Source of the DNA: Symbiodinium natans
Taxonomy: Eukaryota; Sar; Dinophyceae; Suessiales; Symbiodiniaceae
Direction: 5' to 3'
DNA length: 64,000 nucleotides
NCBI GenBank assembly: GCA_905221605.1
Contig: CAJNDS010002091.1
Coordinates: forward strand, 646,001-710,000
Positions within the stretch are counted from its first letter, which is position 1. The number at the start of each line of letters is the position of its first letter. A program made the translations under genes and the position numbers. The notes below the pieces were generated by a model that was not told where the DNA came from, did no database searches, and saw nothing but the letters and a program-made list of their open reading frames with translations. Positions 55,766 to 63,983 of this stretch are shown here, one piece after another.

Positions 55766-55879
55766 AAGTAGGCTTTGTTGCTGAGTCCATAAGCACCAAA
55801 AACCGTACACTTTCAGTTCTATAGGGGATTATAGTATCCCGAAAAGTGCAAATTGTGCTCATGCAGCTACTAAGTAGGG
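55766..55879. mobile_element. Palindromic element, TTCATAAGCCCCAAAA family (copy 1)
   Basis: Shares cacactttcagttctatagg then ggattatagtatccc and ctactaag with 56976 and 57640. Confidence 0.82.
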
Positions 55880-56055
55880 TATCAACCCGCTTTGGGTACA
55901 TGCAACCTACTTGCAACAATCGACAAACCCTCAAGTAGGGCTTAGGGTTGCAGGGTTATGGGCCAAAACCCTAAACCCGCAAACCCCGAACCCTAAACCC
56001 TAAACCCTAAATCCATTCTTTGCCTCGGGCCCAAAACGCGAGGGCTCCTAAAGAC

Positions 56056-56125
56056 TTCCGGGCGGCAAGATCACCAGGAAGACCGCCGCATAAGCAATGG
56101 AGAAGTACTGCACCCACCACTCGCA
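56056..56125 (-). CDS. Candidate transmembrane exon
   Basis: Acceptor CTGTGCGCAG, donor GTCTTTAGG. Peptide CEWWVQYFSIAYAAVFLVIL then PPG; strong membrane helix. Confidence 0.72.
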
Positions 56126-56328
56126 CTGCGCACAGGCACCTGGGTTTAGGGTTTAGGGCTTAGGGTTTAGGGTTTCGGGTTTCGCGTTTAGGGGGTATTG
56201 GGGTTTGGGGAGAAGGTCGCGCGGGTTCAGGGTTTAGGGTGTTTTAGGGGTTTGGGCTTCAAGTCGACCCATCCAGAGGGTTGGGGGTCACAGAAACTTC
56301 AAGGTCCCTTTGTTAGGAGATATTTCTT

Positions 56329-56426
56329 GGGATGTTTCCCCTTACACGAACAGTCCCTAATAGGGATTACCATAGGGGGTACCAGAATCCCTATTAAGGG
56401 CTGTTAGTATAAGGGGGAACATCCTA
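56329..56426. mobile_element. Palindromic element, GGGATGTTCCCC family (copy 6)
   Basis: Ends gggatgtttccccttacacgaac / agtataagggggaacatcc. Confidence 0.88.
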
Positions 56427-56453
56427 AGATACTTCTTGGATTGCACGAGGAAC

Positions 56454-56567
56454 CCTGAGCCGATTCCAGGAAGATATTCCTCCATTCAACGATCTTGCGT
56501 CTCTGCGTTGGACAACTGTTCAGGTTCCAGTGTGGGGATAGTACGATTAGGTTCACACCGCGACAGC
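56454..56567 (-). CDS. Candidate exon, 37 codons
   Basis: Acceptor GGGTTTAG, donor GTTCCTCG. Peptide CRGVNLIVLSPHWNLNSCPT then QRRKIVEWRNIFLESAQ. The HWN stretch recalls SNF2 helicases, but the rest does not match and I do not claim it. Confidence 0.68.
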
Positions 56568-56656
56568 CTAAACCCTAAATCCTTTGACCGTAGCTGTCTC
56601 AAACTCTAAACCCTAAACCCTGAACCCTGAACCCTAAACCCTAAACCCTAAGCGAC

Positions 56657-56713
56657 TGCCTGCTGCAGGAAAGGCCTACAGGCCTCTCTTATCACAACTG
56701 GGTCGGTTGTAGA
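56657..56713 (-). CDS. Candidate exon
   Basis: Acceptor GAGCCGTAAG, donor GTCGCTTAGGG. Peptide STTDPVVIREACRPFLQQA; an alternative frame with donor GTAGGCC exists. Confidence 0.58.
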
Positions 56714-56878
56714 CTTACGGCTCAAGACTTTCATGCAACGTCATAGGCTGATACCTCTCTTAGGGACGTGATACTTGTCGGTTTAGGGTCTCGGGTTTAA
56801 TTCGGGTTTAGCGATGAATTCGGGCTGAGGGCTTAGGGCTTAGGGTTTAGGGCTTTTCGTTTAGGGTTTCTTCTATAC

Positions 56879-56973
56879 GCTGGCCACGCTTAGCAAAGGA
56901 GCTGTCTTGCAAGTCGATGTAGTAGGATGCCGTGCAGGTCTCGCACCTCGTCCTGGTGCACGTGAAGAGTCCC
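56879..56973 (-). CDS. Candidate exon, Cys-rich
   Basis: Acceptor AACGAAGTAAG, donor GTATAGAAG. Peptide LFTCTRTRCETCTASYYIDL then QDSSFAKRGQ. Confidence 0.7.
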
Positions 56974-56975
56974 CT

Positions 56976-57080
56976 TACTTCGTTGCTGAGTTCATAAGCC
57001 CCAAAAAAAACCACACTTTCAGTTCTATAGGGGATTATGGTATCCCAGAAAGTGTGAAGTGTACACAAATAGCTACTCAG
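56976..57080. mobile_element. Palindromic element, TTCATAAGCCCCAAAA family (copy 2)
   Basis: Arms gttgctgagttcataag.. / ..atagctactcagaact; acts as the intron directly upstream (minus) of the exon at 56879-56973. Confidence 0.82.
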
Positions 57081-57550
57081 AACTCCATAGCCTAAGCCCA
57101 GCCCCGCAAACATCATTAATATAGGGGTCAGAAGAATTACTAGTAGTATTCCTTCTGGTGCCTTTTGTATCATTATACCCTAAACCCCAAGCCCTATTGT
57201 ATCATGTTTCTATAATAACGCCCCCAAGACCCTCTTCTAATTAAGAAGGGGCCTATATTAGCGTGTCCACATTCTCGGCGGGTCCTTCCACTAGGGCAGG
57301 GGTCCAATAGTATGCCGAGCAAAGCCTTACTTCCCCAATGACCAAGGAAGAAAAATGTTAAACCTTACTAGTCACACTGAATAAGGAAGGCCAAACCCTA
57401 AGGGCCCAAGACACCATTTGTTAAAGAGCCTTTCTTCTGTTTGGTCGCAGAAACCTTATTATTTGGGGTCTCGGGCCCTTAGGGGATAAGTTTGAAGTTC
57501 AACTGTTGACTAAGTAAGAGGCATAGATCAGAAGCAAGCAACACTGCATT
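57081..57550. other. Intron-like region with further palindromes
   Basis: 57338-57510 and 59716-59815 share ccaatgaccaagg / taaggaa and a gttcaact..gactaagtaagag end, a two-copy family. A small hairpin lies at 57205-57260. No exon seen. Confidence 0.5.
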
Positions 57551-57554
57551 ATAA

Positions 57555-57602
57555 CAACATCAGGAACGCAGCCCAGACCGCCAGGACAAAGGGTGATGCT
57601 CA
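57555..57602 (-). CDS. Possible membrane exon, frame ambiguous
   Basis: Two open readings: SPFVLAVWAAFLMLL with donor GTTATAATG, or LCPGGLGCVPDVVIMQCCLL. No good acceptor. Confidence 0.38.
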
Positions 57603-57639
57603 GGGCATTACCCCAACCCCTTCATGGCTTGGACTATGA

Positions 57640-57748
57640 TACTTAGTTTCTGAGTTCATAAGCCCCAAAAGGTGTACAGTTTCAGTTCTATAGGGGATTG
57701 TAGTATCCCAAAAAGTGTAGAGTGTACTCCCCATTCAGCTACTAAGGA
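57640..57748. mobile_element. Palindromic element, TTCATAAGCCCCAAAA family (copy 3)
   Basis: Ends gatacttagtttctgagttc / cagctactaaggatacc. Confidence 0.82.
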
Positions 57749-57797
57749 TACCAGGATTCCGGCGGTTTCAGCTCAGGGGGTCGGGAGCCGGCCGGTG

Positions 57798-57817
57798 GGG
57801 GGGGGGGGGGGGGGGGA
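57798..57817. repeat. Poly-G run on plus strand
   Basis: About 19 G, on the downstream (minus) side of the exon at 57883-57954. Confidence 0.93.
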
Positions 57818-57882
57818 TCCCTTTTGAAAGGGTGCCTCCTTAGAATGGGTATCCAAAAAGGGACCCTCATGTAGGAAACTAC

Positions 57883-57954
57883 CCGCATGTGTACATCGAA
57901 AGGCACATCAGCGACGGCAACAAGCACTTCGGCACTTGGGTTACACATTCTCAA
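57883..57954 (-). CDS. Candidate exon, 24 whole codons
   Basis: Acceptor CTTGCCGCTAG, donor GTAGTTTCC. Peptide CNPSAEVLVAVADVPFDVHM. Confidence 0.7.
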
Positions 57955-58097
57955 CTAGCGGCAAGCTCTCACGCGCAACTGGCCTGATGGTCCTAAATCC
58001 TAAACCCTAAACCCTGAACCCTAAACTCTAAACACCAAACCCTAAACCCTGTCCTAAGCCCTGTAGCCCTGGGCCTTTGCAGCCCCCAGTCAGAAAC

Positions 58098-58155
58098 GCC
58101 CCACCCCCCGGGTCCGCCCGCCTGATGTTGTAGCCCAAGTCGCACTTGTTGTCGC
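58098..58155 (-). CDS. Candidate exon
   Basis: Acceptor AAAAATCCAG, donor GTTTCTGAC. Peptide DNKCDLGYNIRRADPGGG. Confidence 0.66.
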
Positions 58156-58261
58156 CTGGATTTTTGGGACTCAGGGTTTTTAAACCCCAAACCCCAAAAC
58201 CCTACGAATTTACCGGTTTAGGGCTTCGCCCCTCAAGCCTCTGAAGCTCTCTGAAGCCCCT

Positions 58262-58373
58262 AAACCCTAAACCCTAAACCCTAAACCCTAAACCCTAAAC
58301 CCTAAACCCTAAACCCTAAACCCTAAACCCTAAACCCTAAACCCTAAACCCTAAACCCTAAACCCTACCCTTA
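58262..58373. repeat. Long CCCTAAA array
   Basis: About 16 perfect units. Confidence 0.97.
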
Positions 58374-58381
58374 ACGAAGAC

Positions 58382-58433
58382 TCTCTGAGGCCAAAGAGCC
58401 GAGGCAGCCGGACAGGGTGCAGCGAATCGGCAC
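58382..58433 (-). CDS. Candidate exon, frame ambiguous
   Basis: Acceptor TGCCCAGCGAG, donor GTCTTCGTT. Either VPIRCTLSGCLGSLASE or, in a longer frame, ADSLHPVRLPRLFGLRE. Confidence 0.55.
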
Positions 58434-58464
58434 CTCGCTGGGCATCAGCCACCAGCCTGGTGCT

Positions 58465-58885
58465 AGGGTTTAGGGTTTAGGGTTTAGGGCTAGGGTTAGG
58501 GTTTAGGGTTTAGGGTTTAGGGTTTAGGGCTTTGGGTTTAGGGTTTAGGGTTTAGGGTTTAGGGTTTAGGGTTTAGGGTTTAGGGTTTAGGGTTTAGGGT
58601 TTAGGGTTTAGGGTTTAGGGTGTAGGGTTAGGGTTCGGCTTAGGGTTTAGGGTTTAGGGTTTAGGGTTTAAGGTTTAGGGTTTAGGGCTAGGGTTCAGGG
58701 TTCAGGGTTCAGGGTTCAGGGTTCAGGGTTCAGGGTTCAGGGTCCAGGGTTTAAGGTTTAGGATTTAGGGTTTAGGGTTTAGGGCTTAGGGCTTAGGGTT
58801 TAGGGCTAGGGTTTAGGGCTAGGGTTTAAGGGTTTAGGGATTTAGGGGTTTAAGGTTTTAGGGTTTAGGATTTAGGGGGTTCGGG
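58465..58885. repeat. Extended TTTAGGG array with variants
   Basis: About 55 units; a block of eight TTCAGGG at 58693-58745 and GCTAGGG variants. Largest continuous telomere-like stretch in the window, but impure. Confidence 0.95.
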
Positions 58886-58944
58886 TTTAAGGTTCCCAAA
58901 TCCCAAACCCCGAACCCTAAATCAAATCTCGGTTTTGGCCGGGG

Positions 58945-59003
58945 GGGAGGGGTTTCCGGAGGGTTTTGATGCACATGGCCATGGGGTTGAAGAAAGGCCA
59001 TTG
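58945..59003 (-). CDS. Candidate exon
   Basis: Acceptor CATGCATAAG. Peptide QWPFFNPMAMCIKTLRKPLP. An internal donor GTGCATC could end it at 58975. A 76-codon plus frame overlaps and reads into telomere-like DNA. Confidence 0.56.
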
Positions 59004-59292
59004 CTTATGCATGAGAGGCGTGCTTTTAGGGAGTTGGGCCAAAGGGTTTCGGGGTTGAAGGGCTTAGGGTTTTATGGATATTTGCGGCTTGAGACTTCGG
59101 AAGCTTCAAGCTCTTTTGGTTTAGGGTTAGGGCTTAGGCCCCAGGGTTGGGGATTCCTGGAGTAGAATCTGTTTGGGTTCTTGAATTAGCCCCAAACCCA
59201 AAACCCAAAACCCAAAACCCAAAACCCAAAACCCTAGACCCTGAACCCTAAACCCTAAACCCTAGAGGTGAACTTGAACTTGAAGCCACCAC

Positions 59293-59370
59293 CTGCCTGG
59301 CACAGCCACAGGGGGCTCCAGGTCTCCCGCGCAGGAGGCGCCCGTGGGACAGGGCAGACAGGGCGGAATC
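59293..59370 (-). CDS. Candidate exon, two frames open
   Basis: Acceptor CCAAGCCCAG, donor GTGGTGGC. Frame 0 DSALSALSHGRLLRGRPGAP; frame 2 FRPVCPVPRAPPARETWSPL runs on to the GGTTTAGGG donor at 59266. Confidence 0.6.
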
Positions 59371-59378
59371 CTGGGCTT

Positions 59379-59498
59379 GGTTTAGGGTTTAGGGTTTAGG
59401 GTTTAGGGTTTAGGGTTTAGGGTTTAGGGTTTAGGGTTTAGGGTTTAGGGTTTAGGGTTTAGGGTTTAGGGTTTAGGGTTTAGGGTTTAGGGTTTAGG
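59379..59498. repeat. Long TTTAGGG array
   Basis: About 17 perfect units. Confidence 0.97.
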
Positions 59499-59635
59499 CA
59501 TTGCAGAGCTGGGCTTATAGGGTTCACGTTTCTAGGAGAAAAAGGGGTGTAGGATAAGGGTAAAGGTTGGTAAGATTTACAATTTACGGGTTCACGACAG
59601 GGCTAAAAAGGGTTCATTTTGGGGGGGCCTAGGGT

Positions 59636-59692
59636 TGAAGGGCATGCAGGTTTGTTGCAAGGTGAGTAGGGTCCGCTCGGCCATGCGACTTA
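59636..59692 (-). CDS. Possible exon
   Basis: Acceptor AAACCTAAG. Peptide SHGRADPTHLATNLHALQP; donor unclear. Confidence 0.45.
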
Positions 59693-59832
59693 GGTTTAGG
59701 GGCTTTCAGGCTTGTACTTATGTCTCCAATAACCAAGGGAGAAACAGGTTCAATTTTGCTATTCCTACGAAATAAGGAATCCCAAAATGTTTCAAGTTCA
59801 GCTCTTGGCGAAGTAAGTATAGGGCTTAGGAA

Positions 59833-59930
59833 CTAGACCCAGGAGCAACCTAGGAATCAAAAGGGTGCCCCGTGTTGGTTTTAAGGGGATGAAAAGTCTG
59901 ACCTAAACCCTAGAAAAGAGGAATAACAGC
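59833..59930. mobile_element. CTAGACCCA-family element with lost right end (copy 7)
   Basis: Left arm ctagacccaggagcaacctagg and core ggttttaagggg are present. The expected right arm stops at gaggaataacagc, exactly where the exon at 59928-60001 begins. Confidence 0.7.
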
Positions 59931-60001
59931 GAAAAAAAACAGCGCTGTCTGATCGGGGATGACGAAAAGCAGGGCGAAATCATACGTCGGACCCCAGCGC
60001 C
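59928..60001 (-). CDS. Candidate exon, membrane-like
   Basis: Acceptor CGGTACCAG, donor GTTATTCC. Peptide RWGPTYDFALLFVIPDQTAL then FFFA; a second frame is open. Confidence 0.62.
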
Positions 60002-60074
60002 CTGGTACCGAGCCTGAGCCATGACTTCAGCCCCCCCAGAGACAAGCCTCAACCTTAAACCCAAAACCCTGAAC

Positions 60075-60103
60075 CTTGATTGCTAAAGAGCAAGACAATG
60101 TGC
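60075..60103 (-). CDS. Candidate micro-exon
   Basis: Acceptor CGAGGGCAG, donor GTTCAGGG. In the phase set by 60167-60344 it reads TLSCSLAIK. Confidence 0.5.
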
Positions 60104-60166
60104 CTGCCCTCGTAAATCGTTGAAGCAGACCATTCAGTGTTTAGGGGGTTGAGGTTGTGAGCTTAC

Positions 60167-60344
60167 ATGACTGAGCTATGACGAAGCGCGGATAGCTCTT
60201 GAGGCGATCCTGTTCATCACGCCAGCCCTGCTCCTGCCAACGGGACGCAGCGGGACGTGTTTCGAAGGTCCCGGGCGCAGGGCTTTCGGGTTCAGGATCG
60301 AGATGAGAATTGAGGAGACTCAGAATTCCAGCCATATTGTAGGC
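60167..60344 (-). CDS. Long candidate exon, 59 codons
   Basis: Acceptor TGTCTCTAAG, canonical donor GTAAGCTC. Peptide AYNMAGILSLLNSHLDPEPE, later ASRWQEQGWRDEQDRLKSYP and RFVIAQS. One of the clearest exons. Confidence 0.77.
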
Positions 60345-60478
60345 CTTAGAGACACACATGCCAAATCATTGGGTTCTCTGGGGCCCCTGTAAACATACCT
60401 ACACATACTATGGGTCCCCTTGGGAGAAGGGGAGGGTTCCATCAATGCGGCCTGTAGAAACCCAAAAAGATAGATGGC

Positions 60479-60499
60479 GGGGGGGGGGGGGGGGGGGGT
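60479..60499. repeat. Poly-G run on plus strand
   Basis: About 20 G; minus-strand poly-C roughly 130 bases upstream of the acceptor at 60344. Confidence 0.93.
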
Positions 60500-60552
60500 G
60501 AGCCCCAAACTCTACAGGATTTTGGGTATGGGTTGTGGTTCAGGGTTTACCT

Positions 60553-60668
60553 AAAGGATCAGCTGACTTAGTAAGCGGGGTTCTAAGTAAGCTAACTATA
60601 CTCATGACTACTTCTAAGGCCCTATGAAGCTACTCCTAACCCGATTTACGAAGTGCCTCGATCCTTAG
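60553..60668. mobile_element. Palindromic element, GGATCAGGGGACTTAG family (copy 3)
   Basis: Ends aggatcagctgacttagtaagc / cgaagtgcctcgatcct; core with two cccta..taggg arms. Confidence 0.72.
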
Positions 60669-60719
60669 AGTAGGGTTTAGGGCTCAGGGTTTAGCACTTT
60701 TGTGGTTTGGGGCCGGGAC

Positions 60720-60748
60720 TGAAGGTTTGCAGTGAGGAGGCCGACGTG
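60720..60748 (-). CDS. Candidate micro-exon
   Basis: Acceptor AAGTATTTTAG, donor GTCCCGGCC. Peptide HVGLLTANL. Confidence 0.5.
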
Positions 60749-60879
60749 CTAAAATACTTCATATGGGCCTAAACCCTGAACCCTGAACCCTGAACCCTGA
60801 ACCCTAAACCCTAAACCCTAAACCCTAAACCCTAAACCCTAAACCCTAAACCCTAAACCCCCGATAAGCTGTGGGAAAC

Positions 60880-60944
60880 CAATGCGCGGCTCGGAGCACT
60901 CCGCTGTTGGTCCTGTTCGCGGTCCGCCGCAGGGAGGTAGAAGC
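60880..60944 (-). CDS. Candidate exon
   Basis: Acceptor TTCTGGTGGAAG, donor GTTTCCCAC. Peptide FYLPAADREQDQQRSAPSRA. Confidence 0.68.
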
Positions 60945-61059
60945 CTTCCACCAGAAAGCAGCTGGGGGTTTAGGGTTTAGGGTTTAGGGTTTACGTAGGG
61001 TTTAGGGTTTAGGGTTAGGGTTTAGGGTTTAGGGTTTAGGGTTTAGGGATTTTTGCATA

Positions 61060-61204
61060 GGTTCCCCTACTACCCCCACTCTACACTGCCCCCCATAGGT
61101 TCCCCCCTTCAATAACCTTAATTAGGCTTCATTATCCCTAAACAACCTTAATATAACCTTAATTATGGGGGGAACCGAGGGGGGGTAGTAGAGAGGGGGG
61201 AGCC
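61060..61204. mobile_element. Palindromic element, CCCTACTACCCCC family (copy 2)
   Basis: Arms ggttcccctactaccccc / gggggtagtagag..gggagcc and cataggttcccccctt / aattatggggggaacc. Confidence 0.88.
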
Positions 61205-61373
61205 ATGATTTTTGCTCTCAAACTCAGGGACCTTGGGTTTAGTCAGGGTTTAGTAAGGGTTTAGGGTGGGGCTGATGCAAACTTATGGGCCCGATTGCCG
61301 CCCTAAACGATGAACACTCCGAATTAGCTTCGCCCCAGACAGTGCAAACTCGATGCCCACCGAAGGAGTCTAC

Positions 61374-61419
61374 TGGCTTTCAAGGTGGTCTGTTGATTTC
61401 GACGGGCAAGGCTCGCAAC
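61374..61419 (-). CDS. Candidate exon, competing with a plus-strand frame
   Basis: Acceptor CTCCTCAGTTGCAG, donor GTAGACTCC. Peptide VASLARRNQQTTLKA. The plus strand has an 88-codon frame (61285-61551) ending TLVHCASEDSDVDFEN. Both readings are plausible; the minus one fits the rest of the window. Confidence 0.45.
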
Positions 61420-61798
61420 CTGCAACTGAGGAGTTGGCTTTCAGGGTCTCAGTGTCCAGGGTTTACAATGTTCCTTGCAGCTACGGGTTCGGACATATCG
61501 ACTCTCGTTCACTGTGCTTCTGAGGACTCAGATGTGGACTTTGAAAACTAGTGCTAGGTGCCATGGTAGTTTGTAGTCCTGGGGACGCAGCATAACACTA
61601 TTGGTTGGTCGTCAGGCTCTGCCTAGAACTGCCTCTCACCACACCTCTGTGCTTTTTTTGCAGGCGCTTACATATGTACGCATGGGCATAGCCTTATAAG
61701 GTAGGGGAACTATTCCTCGTACACAGCCCTAAGGTAAACCCCCTTGGCACGTACATTTTGTTCGCATGCAGCGGCCCTCTCAACCGTCGGTCCTCTAC

Positions 61799-61882
61799 CC
61801 GAAGGCCTGGGTTTGAAATGGGCCTTTCTGTATAAGGCGCAAGTTTACACACAGGTGCCTATCAACAAGGGCCCGAATGTAG
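61799..61882 (-). CDS. Candidate exon, 27 codons
   Basis: Acceptor CCGTGTAG, donor GTAGAGGAC. Peptide YIRALVDRHLCVNLRLIQKG then PFQTQAF. Confidence 0.7.
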
Positions 61883-61937
61883 CTACACGGAGTCCTGTGA
61901 AAAACGGGCTCCATGAGCCCCCCCCCCCCCAACCCAC

Positions 61938-62001
61938 CAAATCGCAGCTCAGACGAGAGTTGTCGAAGGTGCTCAGGCACGCCGTCCGTCCGCAGTGTCT
62001 C
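61938..62001 (-). CDS. Candidate exon
   Basis: Acceptor GGGAACGGAG, donor GTGGGTTGGG. Peptide ETLRTDGVPEHLRQLSSELR. Confidence 0.7.
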
Positions 62002-62037
62002 CTCCGTTCCCGCTTTAGGGTTCAGGGTTGCAACCGC

Positions 62038-62110
62038 CTTGGTAGCCCAGTAACCATACTCCATCAGAATAAGAGCCCCCGTTTTGGGGGTTGGCCACTT
62101 AAAAGGGAAC
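62038..62110. mobile_element. Half of a CTTGGTAGCCCAG element, right half replaced by CCCTAAA units
   Basis: Left arm cttggtagcccagtaaccat and core ggttggccacttaaaaggg, then straight into ccctaaaccctaaa. Confidence 0.78.
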
Positions 62111-62151
62111 CCTAAACCCTAAACCCTAAACCCTAAAGCCCTGAACACAAC

Positions 62152-62204
62152 AAAGTTTGGGTTTTCAGGATGGCCCTGAGCAAGTCTCTGAAGAAAACAA
62201 ATTC
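62152..62204 (-). CDS. Candidate exon
   Basis: Acceptor GATCATATTCAG, donor GTTGTGTTC. Peptide EFVFFRDLLRAILKTQT. Confidence 0.68.
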
Positions 62205-62229
62205 CTGAATATGATCCTCTGAAACCCGC

Positions 62230-62340
62230 TCAGGTTTACGGTTTAGGGTTTAGGGTTTAGGGTTTAGGGTTTAGGGTTTAGGGTTCAGGGTTTAGGGTTT
62301 AGGGCCCTAAATCCTAAACGCTAAACCCTAAACCCTAAAC
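62230..62340. repeat. TTTAGGG array joined head-to-head to CCCTAAA
   Basis: About nine G-type units meet C-type units at tttagggccctaaat near 62305. Confidence 0.93.
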
Positions 62341-62800
62341 AATCCCAAATGCCTATCTGGTTGTATGGGCGGGGGTCCTATTTTGGGGCGGCTTGTTTAA
62401 ATGGCCTTCTGCTTTGCATGATGATATATGGGCATCTCCCAAAAGTGGCTTTCAAAACAGGGTTTAGGGTTTAGGGCTTAGGGCTTAGGGCTTAGGGCTA
62501 AGGGTTTAGGGCTTAGGGCTTAGGGTTTAGGGTTTAGGGTTTGGAAGGGTATCCCCGATATACCCCAGAAATACTAGCATTCCTTACTGCAGGAAATTCA
62601 AGAAAGGGTATCTTGGGGCCTGGAAGGTCACGTACGTGAAAACCCTAAACCTTAAAACCCCAAACGCCAAACCCTAAACCCCAAACTCTAGACCCCAAAC
62701 CCTAAACCCTAAACCCTAAACCCTAAACCCCAAACCCCAAACCCTAAACCCCGGGGCCTGCCATCTGGGCACATCACAAAAGGTGTATTAACCTAAAGGT

Positions 62801-62898
62801 GTCTTAGAAAGGAATGAGGGAGTCAGGTACCTTCTACCCATTTCTATCCCCCCCTACAAAAAAAAGCCTTTAAGGCCTTTTCATTCCCTGCTGAGAAT
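62801..62898. mobile_element. Palindromic element, TTCTTAGTAGGGAATGAGGG family (diverged copy)
   Basis: Arms tcttagaaaggaatgaggg / cattccctgctgagaa; inner ggtaccttctacc and aaaagcctttaaggcctttt. Confidence 0.7.
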
Positions 62899-63032
62899 TA
62901 GTAAGATAAGGCGCACTACGGGTTCTGTAAGGGTTTAGGGTTTAGGGGTTAGGGTTTAGGGTTTAGGGTTTAGGGTTTAGGGTTTAGGGTTTAGGGTTTA
63001 GGGTTGAGGGGCATGTGGAAGAAACTGCCCAC

Positions 63033-63069
63033 CAAAAACGGGCCACGCGTAAGAGATCTGACCCCAAAT
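63033..63069 (-). CDS. Candidate exon
   Basis: Acceptor TACAAGTAAG, donor GTGGGCAG. Peptide IWGQISYAWPVF. Phase 0 start fits 63215-63302. Confidence 0.58.
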
Positions 63070-63074
63070 CTTAC

Positions 63075-63177
63075 TTGTAAGGGCACCCGTTTTGGGGTTG
63101 GTTAATTCGTTCATAGGGGAACCTTGAACCAAAGTGAAAAAGGGTACCGGGGAAAAGGGTACCACTGGGCTGCCAAG
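63075..63177. mobile_element. CTTGGTAGCCCAG-family element (copy with partial left arm)
   Basis: gggcacccgttttggggttggtt, a duplicated gggtacc(g/a), right arm accactgggctgccaag. It forms most of the intron between 63215 and 63069. Confidence 0.8.
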
Positions 63178-63214
63178 TTTGTTCGCTACAGCTACCTTGC
63201 TTCGTGCAAGTAAC

Positions 63215-63302
63215 GTTAAAAGACTGCGGCGTTTTTGCATGCGCCGCGCGATGCTCTTGATTCTCCACAACAGACGACGTGCTGCTCATCACGAAAGCAT
63301 GC
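63215..63302 (-). CDS. Candidate exon, 29 codons
   Basis: Acceptor CTGATGAGAAG, donor GTTACTTGC. Peptide HAFVMSSTSSVVENQEHRAA then HAKTPQSFN. Confidence 0.7.
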
Positions 63303-63330
63303 CTTCTCATCAGGTTGTCAAAAAAGTTAC

Positions 63331-63398
63331 AGTAAAAACTCTGGGAGGGCAGGAGTTCCGGGCGCGCCTTTGCGGCTGCTTGCCCAGGGCACAGATCT
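63331..63398 (-). CDS. Candidate exon
   Basis: Acceptor CAGCATCGAG, donor GTAACTTTTTT. Peptide RSVPWASSRKGAPGTPALPE then FL. Joining to 63215-63302 keeps frame, but the intron would be only 28 bases. Confidence 0.58.
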
Positions 63399-63437
63399 CT
63401 CGATGCTGTATATAAGGAGTTTAAACACCCCTAAGAA

Positions 63438-63477
63438 CCGAGGTCATGGACCGAGGCCGCACTTCTTTGCAAAGTCG
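63438..63477 (-). CDS. Candidate exon
   Basis: Acceptor AATGCGCGATGAG, donor GTTCTTAGGGG. Peptide STLQRSAASVHDL. Confidence 0.58.
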
Positions 63478-63589
63478 ACTCATCGCGCATTATGAAAGAA
63501 CCTGTACAACCCTCAGCCCTCAACCCTAGGCAAACCAACACACCCCGAAGATTCTAAACTCTAAACAACCCTAAAGCCTAAACAACCCT

Positions 63590-63795
63590 AGTAAACAACT
63601 CTAAACACCCTGAACCCTGAATGTAACCCACCCAAAGCTTGACTATTTTCGGGTATAAAGCGTAAACAACCCTAAACACCCTGAACCCTGACTGCAAACC
63701 ACCCAAAGCTTGACTATTTTCGGGAATAAAAGCCTCAACAACCCTAAACACCCTGAACCCTGAATGTAACAACCCAAAGCTTGACTATTTTCGGG
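63590..63795. repeat. Tandem repeat, about 71-bp unit, three copies
   Basis: caaagcttgactattttcggg recurs at about 63633, 63704 and 63775; units also share aacaaccctaaacaccctgaaccctga. Each copy repeats the exon edge and donor of 63786-63850. Confidence 0.93.
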
Positions 63796-63850
63796 CATGG
63801 GTCCACTCGGCAGCATCGTTGGAGGCTGGCGCCTTCCTGCGTGGCGCCGG
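63786..63850 (-). CDS. Candidate exon
   Basis: Acceptor TTTTCAACGCAG, donor GTCAAGCTTTG. Peptide GATQEGASLQRCCRVDPCPK. Confidence 0.66.
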
Positions 63851-63968
63851 CTGCGTTGAAAACCGCCGTGCTATCAAGCACACATGAACACAAACCAACT
63901 TGCATATTGTAAGGGATATAAGGAGGGTCCTTTGTAACCCATAATCTTATTCCCCGAAATAACCCGTG

Positions 63969-63983
63969 GGGGGGGGGGGGGGG
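63969..63983. repeat. Poly-G run on plus strand
   Basis: About 16 G near the window edge. Confidence 0.93.

Noticed and set aside
56454-56567. SNF2-helicase motif (LSPHWN)
   Set aside because: Only a few residues match; the following QRRKIVEW does not give the expected arginine motif.
61285-61551. 88-codon plus-strand ORF with an acidic, protein-like C-terminus
   Set aside because: Tempting, but it is the only plus-strand candidate. The minus strand has a pyrimidine-rich acceptor and open frame in the same place. Left as an alternative.
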